A DNA stretch of 64,000 nt, from positions 4,384,001-4,448,000 of the forward strand of contig BSBM01000592.1 in NCBI GenBank assembly GCA_027924585.1, written 5' to 3'. The notes under the pieces were generated by a model. That model ran no database searches and was not told the origin of the DNA. It worked only from the letters and a program-made list of their open reading frames with translations. This document shows, one piece after another, positions 20,366 through 32,492 of this stretch. A program made the translations under genes and the position numbers. How positions within the stretch are numbered: the stretch's first letter is position 1; each line of letters begins with the position of its first letter. This DNA is from Larix kaempferi (taxonomy: Eukaryota > Streptophyta > Pinopsida > Pinales > Pinaceae).

Positions 20366-21890
20366 TCACTTCTTCCTCGAAGTGTCATTGATTTGAAGGA
20401 CACCAATCCTCTCTCGGAAGTACTCGAACTTCACTTTGGCTAGTGGCTTCATCAGCACATCTGCAATCTGCTCATCTGTCGCAACATACAGGAGCTTCAC
20501 TACTCCTTTCTGCACCATATCCCTGATATAGTGATATTTGATCTCAATGTGTTTCGACCTGTTGTGGAACATCGGGTTCTCAGACAGCTTCACACAACTC
20601 TGGTTGTCACAAAAGATACCAGTAGCCTCCAGCGGGAGATCAAATAAATCAGACATTAGCTTCTGAAACCATACTGCCTCACAACTAGCTGAACAAGCTG
20701 CAACATACTCCACTTCAGCTGTACTCAGTGCTACGCAGGACTGCTTCCTGCTAAACCAAGAGATCACACATGTTCCCATACTGAAGCAGCACCCAGAAGT
20801 GCTCTTCCTATCTGCAGCACTGCCTACCCAATCTGAATCAACATAACCCTATAGGTTAAACTTTTGATTTGCATCATACTTGAGCCCATAGTCAACTGTA
20901 CCCTTCAGGTACCTCAGAATATGCTTTACAGCAACCAGGTGAACACTCCTTGGATCCATCAAGAATTGGCTCAATGTGTTCACCGCAAAGCAAATAACGG
21001 GTCTCATGTTCGTCAGGTACATCAAGGACCCAATCATCTGACGATACATCGTGACATCAACCTGATCAGATGAACCATCACACAGAAGCTTCAGATTTGA
21101 TGCCATAGGTGTGGCCATGGCCTTACAGTCCATCATCCCGAACCTCTTCAGGATCTCTACTGCATACTTCCCTTGTCCAAGGAATATTCCATCTGTACTC
21201 TGCCACACCTCCATGCGTAGAAAATAGTGCATCATCTCCAAATCCTTCATCTCGAACTCGGCAGCAAGCTTCCACTGTGTGTCGGCAATCAATCTATCCT
21301 CACCTATAACAAATAGGTTATCCGCATACAAAAGTAGTATCACTGGATTTCCTTCCTCAATCTTGTAGTAAAGGTTGGAATCTTCTTTACTCTTGGTAAA
21401 GCCCAAACTGGATAGAAAGCTGTCTATCCTACCATACCAAGTTCTGCACATATATGACTTCCTATCATGTGTCTCAAAACCAAGTGGCTGCTCCACATAC
21501 ACTTCCTCTTCGACTACACCATTCAAGAAAGTTGTCTTAACATCCATCTGGTGTATCTTCCATTTCATCACTGCAGCAGAGCAAGTACTGATCTGATGCA
21601 AGTGTGCCTGGTTATAGGTGTAGAAGTCTCTTCATACTCAATCCCTTTTTCTGGGAGAATCCACGACCTACAAACCTCGTTTTGTATTTCTCCATGCTAC
21701 CATCTGCAGCATGCTTGATCTTATAGATCCATTTGGAAGTCATAGCAGACTTCCCTTCAGCTCTTGGAACTGCATCCCAAACATCATTCTTCATGATCGA
21801 CTGGTACTCCTCGATCATGGCATTCTTCCCGAATCCTGGGAACTTCAATACATTCAATATCTTCAATAGATAACTTTGTTGCTGAAACAA
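20366..21890 (-). pseudogene. Copia reverse transcriptase and RNase H (B)
   Basis: RT starts near 21890 with YQSIMKNDVWDAVPR and TSKWIYKIKHAADGS. After a frameshift near 21615 a 250-codon frame (20849-21601) carries QMDVKTTFLNGVVEEEVY, a metal-site box reading LLLYADN (the usual YVDD is altered), LEMMHYFLRMEV and QMIGSLMYLTNMRPVICF. RNase H follows after a second break at 20850: STAEVEYVAACSASCEAVW, FCDNQSCVKLSENP, FHNRSKHIEIKYHYIRDMV and DVLMKPLAK. It is recognisable and recent, but broken at two places and altered at the active site. Confidence 0.92.
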
Positions 21891-21899
21891 ATGTTGTAG

Positions 21900-22340
21900 T
21901 CATTCTTATGTAGGTGCTCATATACGATCTTTCCTGCAAAACAAGTTAAATTGCATGATTAGAAACTTCTCATAGTTTCCAGAACAAATTCTTACACATA
22001 AAGAAATATGTCATACAGTCATGCAATTATTTTAGCCAATGCTTCAATACAACATTCATCCATACCCTGTAACTTTCTAGATGCCTTCCAATCTCTACCA
22101 GAACATTTTTAAGAGTTTGCACTACTCCCAACATGTCAGCAAAGAGGTTTCATTCTAGATAAGTAGCAATGGAATTTTGTACAGTGCCATAGGCCACTTA
22201 CCCATCACATGCATATTAGTAGTATACTATTCATTAATGCAATTATTCTAATATGCCAAAAATACACAGCCTAATTCTAGGAACATCAGTATATACATCA
22301 TTGAACAGTATTATTTAAACAATCAAATATGGAAGAAATG
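21900..22340 (-). other. Intron-like segment before RT (B)
   Basis: On the minus strand it ends TTGTTTTGCAGGAAAG (about 21935) and begins after AACAAAGATAATTATTTG (about 22350). AT-rich with no coding signal. Equivalent to 9020-9423 in C and about 2020-2424 in A. Confidence 0.5.
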
Positions 22341-22345
22341 ATAAT

Positions 22346-22540
22346 TCAAATAATTATCTTTGTTTGTTTGTTGGGTTGACTCCCTCTCAGTCTTTGCTTC
22401 CTTTCTACAACTCCATTCTGATGTGGATTGTGAGAAGTGATCAACTCCCTTTGAATATCTGCATCCTTGCAGAAACTACTGGAGTGTGCTCCCTCTTGAT
22501 CTTTGCTTCCTGGATTACCTATCCTTGATCTTATATTCAT
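22346..22540 (-). pseudogene. Integrase remnant (B)
   Basis: A 64-codon frame includes SSFCKDADIQRELITSHNPH and QNGVVERKQ, matching the end of the copia integrase core around the catalytic Glu (ERK). Nothing of the HHCC finger or the two catalytic Asp is present. Confidence 0.78.
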
Positions 22541-24618
22541 CCTCGATCCCTATGTATGCTAATTAGTATCATTATTGTGTTATCCTCGAGATCTCATACA
22601 TAATCATACATTCATTAGTATATTCTCAATACTATCAAACACAATAATATTAAGCATGTATAGTCATGATCATTTCAAACACAAATAATAAGCATTAGCA
22701 TTCCATGTTTTAGGGAAGACTTCTCTTACTCATGCATATTCATATTTGACCAAAGGACTTTTCTGGTTAGTCATGCATAAACCCTTGATTACTTACATTT
22801 CTAACTTCATGAATAATCGTTCTCAACAATACAACAGTATAAGATCCTAACACGAGGTAGGATTCTAACTTGATATAGGAAAAACATACCTGGATTAATA
22901 TGTTAGTTGGTTATGTCTAACATACCCACATGATGTATTCTTGTTCTCTTAAATGACTTGTGCTAGTAACCTGCATATCTCATAGGTTAACCAAGTTATA
23001 CATACCTCGTAAGTAGATCTTCTATGTGATCCATGGCAATGGATGAACCTTTGTCTTCATGTCACCATGGTCATATGTTCTTGAACTAGAACATGATTTG
23101 TCTTTCTTGATGTACCTTTCATGTTAGTGGACAACATCAACCTCATACAACATCACAATGCATTAGTACAATCATAAGTGTCAAAAACACTAATCAATGA
23201 ATATCTTCTATCATGCATTCATAATTTTATTAAGGTGATACGACAAGTCTAAAATTAACAAAGATTATACTAACCGTAATAATATGAAGACAAAGATATC
23301 ATAAACTTAATTATGAACAAAATTCGAAACATACCTGTATGAGTCATACCTGTCGAGATTGCTTGTAATCTTCTTATGTAAGGCCTCAGCCTCATCTCCC
23401 TCTGAAACATGAACTTCTTCACTTATGCAGGTGACCAATCCATTGTCTTCTAGGATTAACCCAATCCACTTGATTTGTAGGAACTGGATCTGGAGCTGGA
23501 TTAGGGTTTGTTAGAGAAACCCTAAAAACTCAAACTTTGAATTTCAAACTTCTGAAAGGATATAAAGATGCGCCTTGATGAGCTAATCAAGCCGGTATAT
23601 TCAGAATTTGAAAACTGCAAAGTTTCACCCCTCAAATTTTCATTTGAAACTTTCGGATTCACTAGACATGACCCCGAACTAGGGTTTGATAAATCCCACC
23701 CTTCTTCCCAATCAAAAGGTTCAATCCAAAGCTCTAAGCTTCTATTTTTATGAGGAGCTTCCAGCCGTGGTCACATATTTCAAAAATTCCCATTTTTGCA
23801 GAAGCCCTAATTTTCCACTTTTCCGATCAAAGTCATGAACTAGGGTCTGATCAAGCCCGGCCTTCTTCCCAACCAAATTTTTTTATCTTGGTATCTAAAT
23901 TTCTATTTTGATGAGTAGCATTCAGCCATGGTCTCCGATTACAAAAATTCCATCTTTCTCCGAAACCCTAAATTCCTGAAGCCATGAATGAAGGTGCTCA
24001 AAATAATTCTATTTTGACATAAATATGTACCTAATTGTTTCTGGTGTAACTCTGAAATTTCCGATCCACAGAGTCTGACACTTCTACCTATGGTATCCCA
24101 ACCTGTCATCTTTCAAACCCCATAGATCTGACCTCAATTGGATTCTCTGAGAGAGAGTTATGCCATGTGTCACAACGTGACTTGTTTATGGGATAAAATA
24201 AGAGAGCGAACTTGTACGGCGTTCCACGTGTCATTGGTTCAGTTTCGGCCTCTGAAAAAGTTACCTGAGAAATTAAAGTCCATGCACTACCTTTCACGTT
24301 TTACAAAATTTCATTTGGACCTTCCTATCCCAAGTTATGACCTTTTTTCCTAGGTCACCTGTTTATGACTCAGATCTGGAAGAGGCAGAAACCCTAGATT
24401 GTACAAATCATAAAACACAAAGTACAACGAATTAGAAGTTGTCCTTTGGACACAAGGTACATGGGGATCATATATTCGACCTGTAAAAGTTTCATATTCG
24501 AAATTTTTTCCAAAATGGATTTATAGCGAAAGTGATACGATGACTGGTTTTTGCTATATCAAGCCCTAGCATCGTAAGTGCAACAAGTGTCATACATGCC
24601 ATACCATGCCTTCTTTCA
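22541..24618 (-). other. Leader of copia B
   Basis: About 2.1 kb, non-coding, matching 1-1960 of copia A in reverse. It retains the splice-like ACAGGTATG and GAGGTATGTAT motifs (minus strand, about 22900-23350) and the 160-bp duplicated block (23700-23990). It has one copy of the block that A carries twice. Confidence 0.75.
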
Positions 24619-24623
24619 GGCTA

Positions 24624-24635
24624 GCTCTGATACCA
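24624..24635 (-). other. Primer-binding site of B
   Basis: On the minus strand TGGTATCAGAGC begins directly after the 5' LTR. This is the usual initiator-Met tRNA primer site of Ty1-copia elements. Confidence 0.93.
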
Positions 24636-25325
24636 TGTTAGTTTTTCAGAATTTACTTCACTCTGATCTAGGATCTTAACTGAGAGAATAACATGTACAA
24701 CATATCTACATCATATCAATCATGGACACAATAATGCAAGCACACAAGAGACATAGAGTTTACTTAGGGAAAACCATAACGGTTAAAAACCCAAATAACT
24801 TCCTCAGAGATAGATAGAGCAATGATACAACCCAAGCATAAGAGATAGACATCTCCTAGCAACATCTTATCCTCCTCCACAAGTGCACCACTCTCCAAAG
24901 AGTGTGTGAGAGAATAGAATGATCAAATAGAGTGCCTCCTGCACTCTATTTATACTTGAATTGACTTGCCTAATAACCTTTACTAGGTCGGCCTTAACTT
25001 AACCACATAACATAATGCTGACTGGGCCGACCCCCAATAGGGTGGTCTAATAACCCTTTGACCCACATGGCTGACCCCCAATAGGGTGGTCTAATAACCC
25101 TTCGACCCACATGACTTATACAGGGCCGACCCCAACAAGGTGGTCTAATAACCCATCAAGTATAAGTTATGACACTTACAATATAAATGACGACACTTCC
25201 GTATAGAGGAATAATAACATCTCTATAGGAATACAAACACTTCCGTATAGAGGAATAATACATCTCTATAGGAGTACAATAAATATATATATGAAATACA
25301 TTCCGAAGTTACATATACATTAACA
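24636..25325 (-). mobile_element. 5' LTR of copia B
   Basis: 690 bp; TG...CA termini on the minus strand. A TATAAATAGAGTG promoter box lies near 24945 (minus strand). TSD CCGAT at 25326-25330. Confidence 0.93.
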
Positions 25326-25330
25326 CCGAT

Positions 25331-26740
25331 TGACTAATGATCTCAACCGACATAACCCTACTTGGCCTCCCATGCCAACCAAACTCCCTTCAGACATCCG
25401 AAAGTTTGAGGGGAAGAGTGGTGAGGGCCCCCATAACCATATCATGTCCTTACACTTTTGGTGTTCCTATAAATCCATAGTGGATGACTCGATCTGCCTA
25501 CACCTTTTACAACATACACTCACTGGCTCTGCAGCTAAGTGGTATATTGAACAGCCACATGGGACCCACTCTACATTTACCTCCCTCACTTCGACTTTCC
25601 TACAATTCTTCCAGTTACCAGTCTGTTATGAGGTTGGTGTTGATATTTTACTATCTTGCAGACAGAACATGGCTACCCATATCACCGACCACATTCATGA
25701 ATGGCGTGGACGTCATAGTTTGTGTAAGATCAAGTTAGACGACCGCATCTTTTTAGATTGTTTCTTGAAATACCTCATACCATTTATCGCCAAGGATGTG
25801 GCATCCAAACGACCCCGAACCAAAGAAGAAGCCATACTTAAATCCCAACAGTTTCACCTTATCTATGCATAGTCAGACTATCTTTACTCCATTTTACCTG
25901 ATGCTCCTCGCGGTCATTCCTCTTGGAAGGATGCGACTGGTGCATCCCACACTGTTGATGGAATTATTGTACATGTTGCATCTCGTAATCAACCATATGT
26001 CCATATGCCTCCCGCCACCACCCCGGCGTACAACCCTACACCCATCTCTACACCACCCGCCATGAGTAGTGGTCCCGATATTTCATGTGCCACGACTCAT
26101 TCTGGAGAAATATCTTTATATGTTCCCATGGCCCAAGCCCCTCATATACATGGAACTTCGTGTACAGCACATTGCTATGGTCACACCTTGCCAGCATACG
26201 ACCCTCCTGCCACACCACCTGCCTATTACCATCAACCGTCTGCACTTGCAACCGAAACCGCAAGCACACCCCCCCCCCGATTACTATCCACCACTGGTTT
26301 CCCATGCCCTCTCAACCGTAACCCACCCCCTCATTCCCCAAGGGTAAGTTTATGCTCAACAAAAAAAAACTACAGAACCAACCTGCCCAACGAAACCAAC
26401 AAAGACAACAAAATAGGGGACATGGACGTATTCGTGGCAATAACTAGCATCTCGGTAGAGGCGGTCCACCACCGAACCCCCCTCATAATAATGATGTTGC
26501 ATCGTCTAAACAAAATACTAATTGTCCACCTTGGCAAGGTAAAAACCACAACCTATGTATGGACCACCCATGTTCAATTTGTGGGGTCTATGGCTATTAC
26601 ACACACAACTGTCCCCATTTAGAGCGAGCCACCAAATCTAGAGTGACGACGCTCAATGCCAAGGACATGTTGCACATCCAACACCGCCAAACCCCCCGCA
26701 ACCTAATGCACAACCCATGGTGTTGCATAAACCCCTACCC
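25331..26740 (+). pseudogene. Gag of gypsy G, core and first CCHC knuckle
   Basis: It continues the gag frame broken by copia B. The first 180 codons (25330-25872) are the retrotransposon gag core: LPSDIRKFEGKSGEGPHNHI, then LLQHTLTGSAAKWYIEQ (the conserved L-G-A-W-Y pattern), then RQNMATHITDHIHEWR. A TAG at 25870 ends this part. A Pro-rich linker follows in broken frames. Near 26565 a knuckle reads CSICGVYGYYTHNCP, with Tyr at the expected zinc-binding His (C-X2-C-X4-H-X4-C). Gag packages RNA in the virus-like particle; this copy cannot be made intact. Confidence 0.88.
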
Positions 26741-27190
26741 ATGCAAGGGGTAGTATCCAATCACCGTTTGGCTCCCCTTCAATGGAATTCCGCACCACAA
26801 CAACCAGCTACTTATGCTGCACCTAGTATTCAACATGTTGACTTAGGTACCCACCACCTTTTAATGATGTCCTCGGCTGATATCAACCTTCAAACACACC
26901 GTAACCAGTATGGTTCCACCACTGAAACCATTCCTGCGGACAAGGCCTCTACCAATATTCCCACAGATCAGTCGTTACACCTACCCCCAGCACCGTTTGG
27001 CGGGGCCTCCAAATCTCCTTGATTTTCATTGCACCGCATCAATAAAAACCCCAATGCTAGAGCCACCCCCAACTATAACATCGTGGATGACTTAGCCCAG
27101 TCCCCCGCTACTATGTCAACCTTGGAAGTTTTAAAGAACTTCCCAGTGAAATGTAAAACACTATTGTCCACCATAGGTTCCATCGACCCT
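26741..27190 (+). other. Gag-protease linker of G
   Basis: Gln/Pro/Thr-rich translations in changing frames, no recognised domain. It lies between the first knuckle and the protease. Confidence 0.5.
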
Positions 27191-27660
27191 TCTGAATCAT
27201 GAATGATGGCATTCAATTTATATCAATTCAAACCATGCATGCCTTCCACCTTATCATTTCCACTTTTCGTGTCAATCTGAAATCTTGTTATCCATCAGTG
27301 TATCATCGATGAGGTTTCCTCTACATGCATTATGTCTACATTCATGTGGCATAATCTAGGATCTCCTACCCTACAGCCATCCACGACTGCCTTATGAGCT
27401 TATGATGGCCGTTCATCTCAGCCACAAGGTCTTCTGGCTAATGTTCCAGTCTAATTAGCTGGAAAAACTAACCTGATTGACATTGAAGTCATCAACACCC
27501 AGCTCGACTACAGATTACTCATAGGACGAAGCTACATGTACGCCATGAAGGTTTTTTCCTCCTCTGTGTTTCTTTTTATGATGTTCCCCCATGAGGGATG
27601 GGTTTTTTAAATCGATCAAGTCACTTACTATGACCCGAATGCACCTCCTACACCCGAAAA
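27191..27660 (+). pseudogene. Aspartic protease of gypsy G
   Basis: In one broken frame a sequence IIDEVSSTCIMS (about 27305) stands where retroviral-type proteases have the active-site D-[ST]-G-A-S. The catalytic Asp is kept and the Gly is lost. About 70 residues later LLIGRSYMYAMK (27505-27545) matches the conserved LLLGRPW-type flap-side motif of plant Ty3-gypsy. MMFPHEGW and IDQVTYYDP follow. Several stops interrupt it. The function in an intact element would be to cut the Gag-Pol polyprotein. Confidence 0.75.
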
Positions 27661-28870
27661 TGTTCTCCCCATGGTTGAACAACCCATTTATGTTGCTCCT
27701 ACCTCATTGATTTCCATCGTCAGACCTGGAATTTATTTAGAGCCCCCAATGGTCTCCATATTTCATTCCGTACCACCTCCCCCTCCAGCCGTTGAAATAT
27801 CTGATTTGTGCACCATTTCGTCAAGTCAATTGGTCCCTAACTCTCAACCTCCACTCCTCTCCCAACCTCCATTGGTACCTATCCACGTTGGAGCCACACC
27901 GATCCACACAATCTCGTTCTTATTTCCACCATCAGAGGTAGTAAGTATGCCCGTCATGGCCACGCTGAATCTCCCTAGGTTGACATTAGGAATTCCCATG
28001 TCGTATTTATCTGCCCCTAATCTCACTCCGACACGACAAGTCATTCTTCAGTTGGTCCAACCAATCACCACCACAAATCATCCACCTCCTAAGATGGTGG
28101 CACCATCTTCCTCCCGCATCGCCCCTCAACAAATCCAAAATGTTGGGGGTAGAACCACGCACACTCATACCGCACCAAATGAGAATAAAACCATGCAACC
28201 CCCTCCACCATCATGGCCACCTCCCAAGTGTTCCTTGTGCGATTAGCTGGGTCATTTAACCCACAATTGTCCATAGTTTCCCGATCTTCAAGCACACATG
28301 AAGATGTTCGACGATGAACCCACCATACCGATTGTTGAATTATCAACTACCCCCCCACCACGTAACAATTCATTGCGCACCAACCACTCCTGTTCCATAT
28401 GTGTAATTTACAGCCATTACTCTCACCTTTTTCCCAACTTACCAGAGTATCGATTAGTGTTGCATGAAAGGCGTCAGTCTGAGCTAGAGTCATCCATTTC
28501 CAGCATTGAGGAGATTCACCCACCTGAATCCTCCTCTTCGGGATAGGTTAACACTATTTACATGATTTCCAAAAGAGGCAAACCAAATATCCCCACGACC
28601 TCCAGCTTTGCCTCTTCTGATCTTTCCACATAGTGTTTTTGCAGTGACAAAGAAATCCTCGAAGCACTAACCACTCCTGAATTCCCTTGGGATGACATGC
28701 ATCATAGATCCTACTTCATTCCCGACTATTCCACGCCTGTTACATCCAACAAAATTTCTGTCAAGTCCAAAGACTTCATCCAAATCCAAGTGGACTGGTT
28801 TAAGAACCCCATCCCAGCTCCTAATGCCTTCGAAGAAGGAAACATGGCTAACATCTCACCTACCATTTAG
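27661..28870 (+). pseudogene. Pro-rich linker with two extra CCHC-type knuckles (G)
   Basis: A 191-codon frame (27671-28246) is Pro/Ser/Thr-rich and ends PPPPSWPPPKCSLCD. After a TAG it continues LGHLTHNCP, together a C-X2-C-X4-H-X4-C knuckle. At 28388-28440 a third relative reads CSICVIYSHYSHLFP, with the last Cys replaced. All three knuckles in G share the (CS-C)...(GH or SH)Y-TH pattern, so they look like copies of one another. CCHC motifs between protease and RT are not the usual layout; gag normally carries them. Confidence 0.7.
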
Positions 28871-29930
28871 GTCGATATTTCTATTACACCCGATATACTT
28901 GAGAACATTACTTTAGGTTCTTCCTGTACTCTAGATGAAATCAATGCCTATAAGAAGCTCTTCCAAGAGTTTCGTGATGTCTTCGCTTGGTCATATACTG
29001 AGATGCCTGGTCTTGGCCCTGTCATTGTTAAGAACCGTATTGATACTTGGCATGACATCCCACCTGTCCGCCAAAAGAAACGACCCATTCACCCCTCCAA
29101 ATTACAAACTGTGAAGGCCAAAATTGAAACATTACGACAAGCTGGGTTCATTTATCCCATTGCTTACACCACATGGGTGTCCAATCCAGTGTTCGTTAAC
29201 AAAAAACAGGGCACCATTCGCGTCTGTACCGATTTTCGTGATATGAATTTAGCTTGTCCCAAAGACAACTTTCATATGCCTTTCATCGATCAACTCATTG
29301 ATGCATGTCCGGGTCATGAGATTCTATCCTTCATGGACGGTTTCCATGGCTACAATCAGATTCAAATTCGTAAAGAGGATCAGTATAAGACTTCCTTTAC
29401 TACTCCATGGGGCACCTTTTCCTATCGCGCTATGCCTTTTTGTCTTAAAAATGTTGGTGCAACATTTTAGCGGGCCATGACCTTTTATTTTCACGACATG
29501 GTCCATATTATCCTTGTCTACTTGGATGACCTCACTGCTTGATCCAAGAAACAATCCGAACACCTAGATGATCTCTGGAAAGTCTTCAGTGCGTTGTCGC
29601 AAATACAACATTTTCTTGAAGCCCCTCAAGTGCATTTTTTGCATTCTTGCTGACCGGTTATTGGGTTTCATTGTTTCCCAAAAAAGGATTACTGTCGATC
29701 CTTTGAAGGTTCAAGCCATCCTTAACGTCCCATCACGCCTTACATTACGCCAATTGCAAAGCCTTCAAGGGAAATCAAATTTTTTTCCTTTCTTCATCCC
29801 TGAATATGCCACCAAAGTTCATGGTTTCCTTCGTTTGCTTCGGAACTGTGTTCCATTCGTGTGGGATGAGAAAGCACAAGCGACATTTGACGCCTTAGAA
29901 CAAGCCTTCCACCCCGTTGATTTCACCTCC
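28871..29930 (+). pseudogene. Reverse transcriptase of gypsy G
   Basis: The frame opens with FQEFRDVFAWSYTEMPGL and RQKKRPIHPSKLQTVKAKIE (finger region). VRVCTDFRDMNLACPKDNF-like sequence follows at about 29217-29270, then MPFIDQLIDA and FMDGFHGYNQI at about 29335 (first catalytic Asp, F-M-D-G). TTPWGTFSYRAMPFCLKN follows. A TAG breaks it at 29468. ILVYLDDLTA at about 29512-29541 keeps the Y-L-D-D box; a TGA follows at once. The thumb, including RLLGFIVSQKRITVDPLKV, is in another frame (29568-29933). All blocks are in order, so only point damage has occurred. Confidence 0.92.
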
Positions 29931-30435
29931 TGATTTTTCGAAGTATTTTATGATTTATGTTTTGGCATCTGAATATTCCATCTCCAGTGTGTTAGTCGAA
30001 GAAGATAGTGCGCATCAAGAACATGTCATATATTACGTGATTCAGACATTATCTGGTCCACTGCTATGCTACCCCCATGAGGATAAGTTGGCCATCTCCG
30101 TCGTCTTCTCTGTTCAGAAGGTATGCCACTACATCCTTATGATCAAAACTACAGTTGTCGCGGACTCCAACCCCATGGTCTATCTATTGAGTCGTCACCT
30201 CCTCCAAGGTCTTGTGGCTAAATGGATCATTATCCTACAAGAATATGACCTGACGTTTGTTACACCAAAGAGTACCAAATCCCTTGCATTGGCACATATC
30301 ATGACCGACTTACCATCTTCATTAGCGTCACATCCAATCATCACTAATTTGCTCGATGACCACTTGTTCACTATTTCATCGAATGACCCATGGTATGGTG
30401 ATATCCTTGTATACCTACGAACAAAAAAGTTTTGA
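29931..30435 (+). pseudogene. RNase H of gypsy G
   Basis: A 172-codon open stretch starts PPDFSKYFMIYVLASEYSIS and continues with HVIYYVIQTLSGPLLCYPHE (expected Y-S-x-T-L ... Y-S-P-x-E) and LSRHLLQGLVAKWIIILQEY (expected SRP-L-G-R-AKW). It is the connection/RNase H type usual after Ty3-gypsy RT. It runs into the integrase zinc-finger region near 30440. Confidence 0.85.
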
Positions 30436-31636
30436 TCCAACCTCGGTCGTGATGATCGTTGTCATATCCGCCATCACGCTTCATGGTACCTCCTCCTCTG
30501 CGATGTCCTTTATCGTCGTGGAGTCGACACCATTTTACGTTGATGTGTCACACATGATGAGGTAGAGCAAGTTTTAATCTACTGTCATAGTGGAGCCTAT
30601 GTTGGCCACTTATCAGGAATGGAAACTTCCCAAAATTTCATTTGTGCTGGGTATTACTGGCCCACCCTTTTCACCGATTGCATTACCACAGTCAAACATT
30701 GCTGAAATTGCCAACTCTTTGCCCCCAAATCCAGGACCCCTCCTACCCCTCTCCATACAGTCATCTCCATTGGAACTTTTTGCAAATGGGCCATTGATTT
30801 TATGGAATGCAATCCTCCCTCAGCCAGTGGCCATAAATACATCATTGTGGCTATTGATTATTTCACTAAATGGGCCGAGGCCATGCCGACATTTAACTGC
30901 CAGGATGAAACTGCGAAACATTTATTCTTTAACCATGTCATTACTCGATTTGAGGTCCCTAAACAACTCATCTCCGACCATGGCAAACACTTCGAAGACA
31001 CCGTTTGAAAATAATTGTCCACCTTCCGGAAACTTGACCACTAGTACGCCTCATCCTACTACCCTCAGGGGAACGACCAAGTTGAGGCTATCAACAAGAT
31101 CCTGAAGACAATCCTTCAACGAACAGTAAAAAAACATAAGTCAAACTAGAACCATATGTTGTTTCCTGCACTTTGGGATTATCGCCCTTCTACTAAGACT
31201 GCCATGGGTTTTACCCCTTTCGATCTGGTTCACGACATAGAGTCTGATCTCCCCATTGAATGTCAAATCCCTGCTTTACACATTGTCATGGACCTCCTCT
31301 CAGACACCTCACCACTTGAACAAAGTTTACTCTTGTTGGAGCAAGCGGATGAAGATCGATGAGCAGCCTTACAAATTATCGAGGCTTCCAAACACCACTC
31401 CAAATCCCATTATGATAAACGCTTCCATCCCCGCAACTTCCAAGAAGGAGATATAGTGCTCGTCTATGACCAAGTTCATGACAAGAACGACAAAGGAAAG
31501 TTTGAATCCATGTGGCAAGGCCCTTACATTGTCCAAACCTACCTCGGCAAGGGGGCATACATCCTTACCAATTCTGAAGGACACCCTTTTCCCAACCCTT
31601 GCAATGGGTTGTATCTTAAGCGATTTTTACCTTAAC
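30436..31636 (+). pseudogene. Integrase of gypsy G
   Basis: Zinc-finger pieces (H-x-H near 30560-30610, then C-x-x-C around NCQLFAPK at about 30715) precede the catalytic core. The core shows WAIDFME (first Asp, about 30790), YIIVAIDYFTKWAEAMP (30831-30880), LISDHGKHF (second Asp, about 30970) and YYPQGNDQVEAINKIL (Glu, about 31060-31100). The C-terminal part has HHSKSHYDKRFHPRNFQEGD and SMWQGPYIVQTYLGKGAYIL, ending LKRFLP at 31634. At least five stops or frameshifts are present. There is no chromodomain after it. Confidence 0.92.
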
Positions 31637-32490
31637 TTTGTGTGGACCCACTAGTCCATGCTGTACAGTTTTCTTTTTTCTTTTTCACTTTTTTCATCCA
31701 GAACCTTACAATTTGCTTCCATGCATGACCACAGATGGATCTTTTCCCTCTCCTCTATGTTGGTTTTGCTGACGATGCAAGTAGATGGTCTCCAAACCTC
31801 GCCTCTGCAACTTGGGTATTGTATTCCCCCTCACACAAGTTGATCTTCCTCAATAGAGTGTGTATTGGTGCTGCCACTAACAACTAGGCTAAGTACAATG
31901 TTGTAACTGGTCTCCTGATCGCTGCCCTCCAATTGAGGATTAGTCACCTTCGTTTGTTTCTTGACTCCCAACTCCTTGTCTCCCAACTTAATAACTTTTA
32001 CCAGGTACAGGATCCTTGCTTTTTTAGAAAGTTCTTGCTCACAAAACAATTGATTAGACAGTGTGAGTTCATTACATTCATCCATGTCCCCTGAAGTCAG
32101 AACAGTGTTGCATACCAAATGGCTAATAATGTTATCGAATGGGATATCAATCATAACATGTAAGAAGTAAAGCACAATGTAAGAAGTAAAGCACAATCAT
32201 GCATCATCACATCATCCACATGCATATATACATCATATAAGAATACATCATAATAAAAACTAAAAGAGGACCATCATCATAATAAACTGCATCCAAGTGC
32301 ATATATATATATAATCAAAGTGTCATAGTGTTTACATCATAAACATAAACATCAATGCATTGAGGATCACCACCAGCATCCTCATCATACATATAATCGT
32401 TGAGTAAAAAAAATTCCACATGATCATCGCATTAGGGGGACCCACATCTTCACATTAAATCATGTCATCAGTCTCAATATCATAACAATC
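31637..32490 (+). other. Post-integrase spacer of G, first part
   Basis: Non-coding. A direct duplication AAGTAAAGCACAAT occurs twice at 32165-32197, followed by a CATCAT-rich, AT-rich stretch (32200-32400). On the plus strand the fragment QVDGLQTSPLQLGY and following (near 31780) may be residual RNase-H-like sequence, but I would not rely on it. Confidence 0.5.
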
Positions 32491-32492
32491 CT

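Larger units (their letters stand above)
18290..25325 (-). mobile_element. Ty1-copia element B, complete but deleted inside
   Basis: 7036 bp with two 690-bp LTRs (18290-18979 and 24636-25325) and a perfect 5-bp target-site duplication CCGAT (18285-18289, 25326-25330). By eye the LTRs differ at about 31 of 690 positions (4.5%). The interior holds a primer-binding site, long leader, integrase scrap, RT/RNase H, hairpin array, 60-75 bp array and polypurine tract. Gag, protease and most of integrase are missing, so it moved with help from another element. It sits inside gag of G. Confidence 0.95.

Noticed and set aside
26005-26622. 205-codon frame in gag-protease linker of G as a separate gene
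   Set aside because: It is a frame-shifted reading of the Pro/Thr-rich gag tail; the CCHC knuckle in the neighbouring frame shows the real frame.
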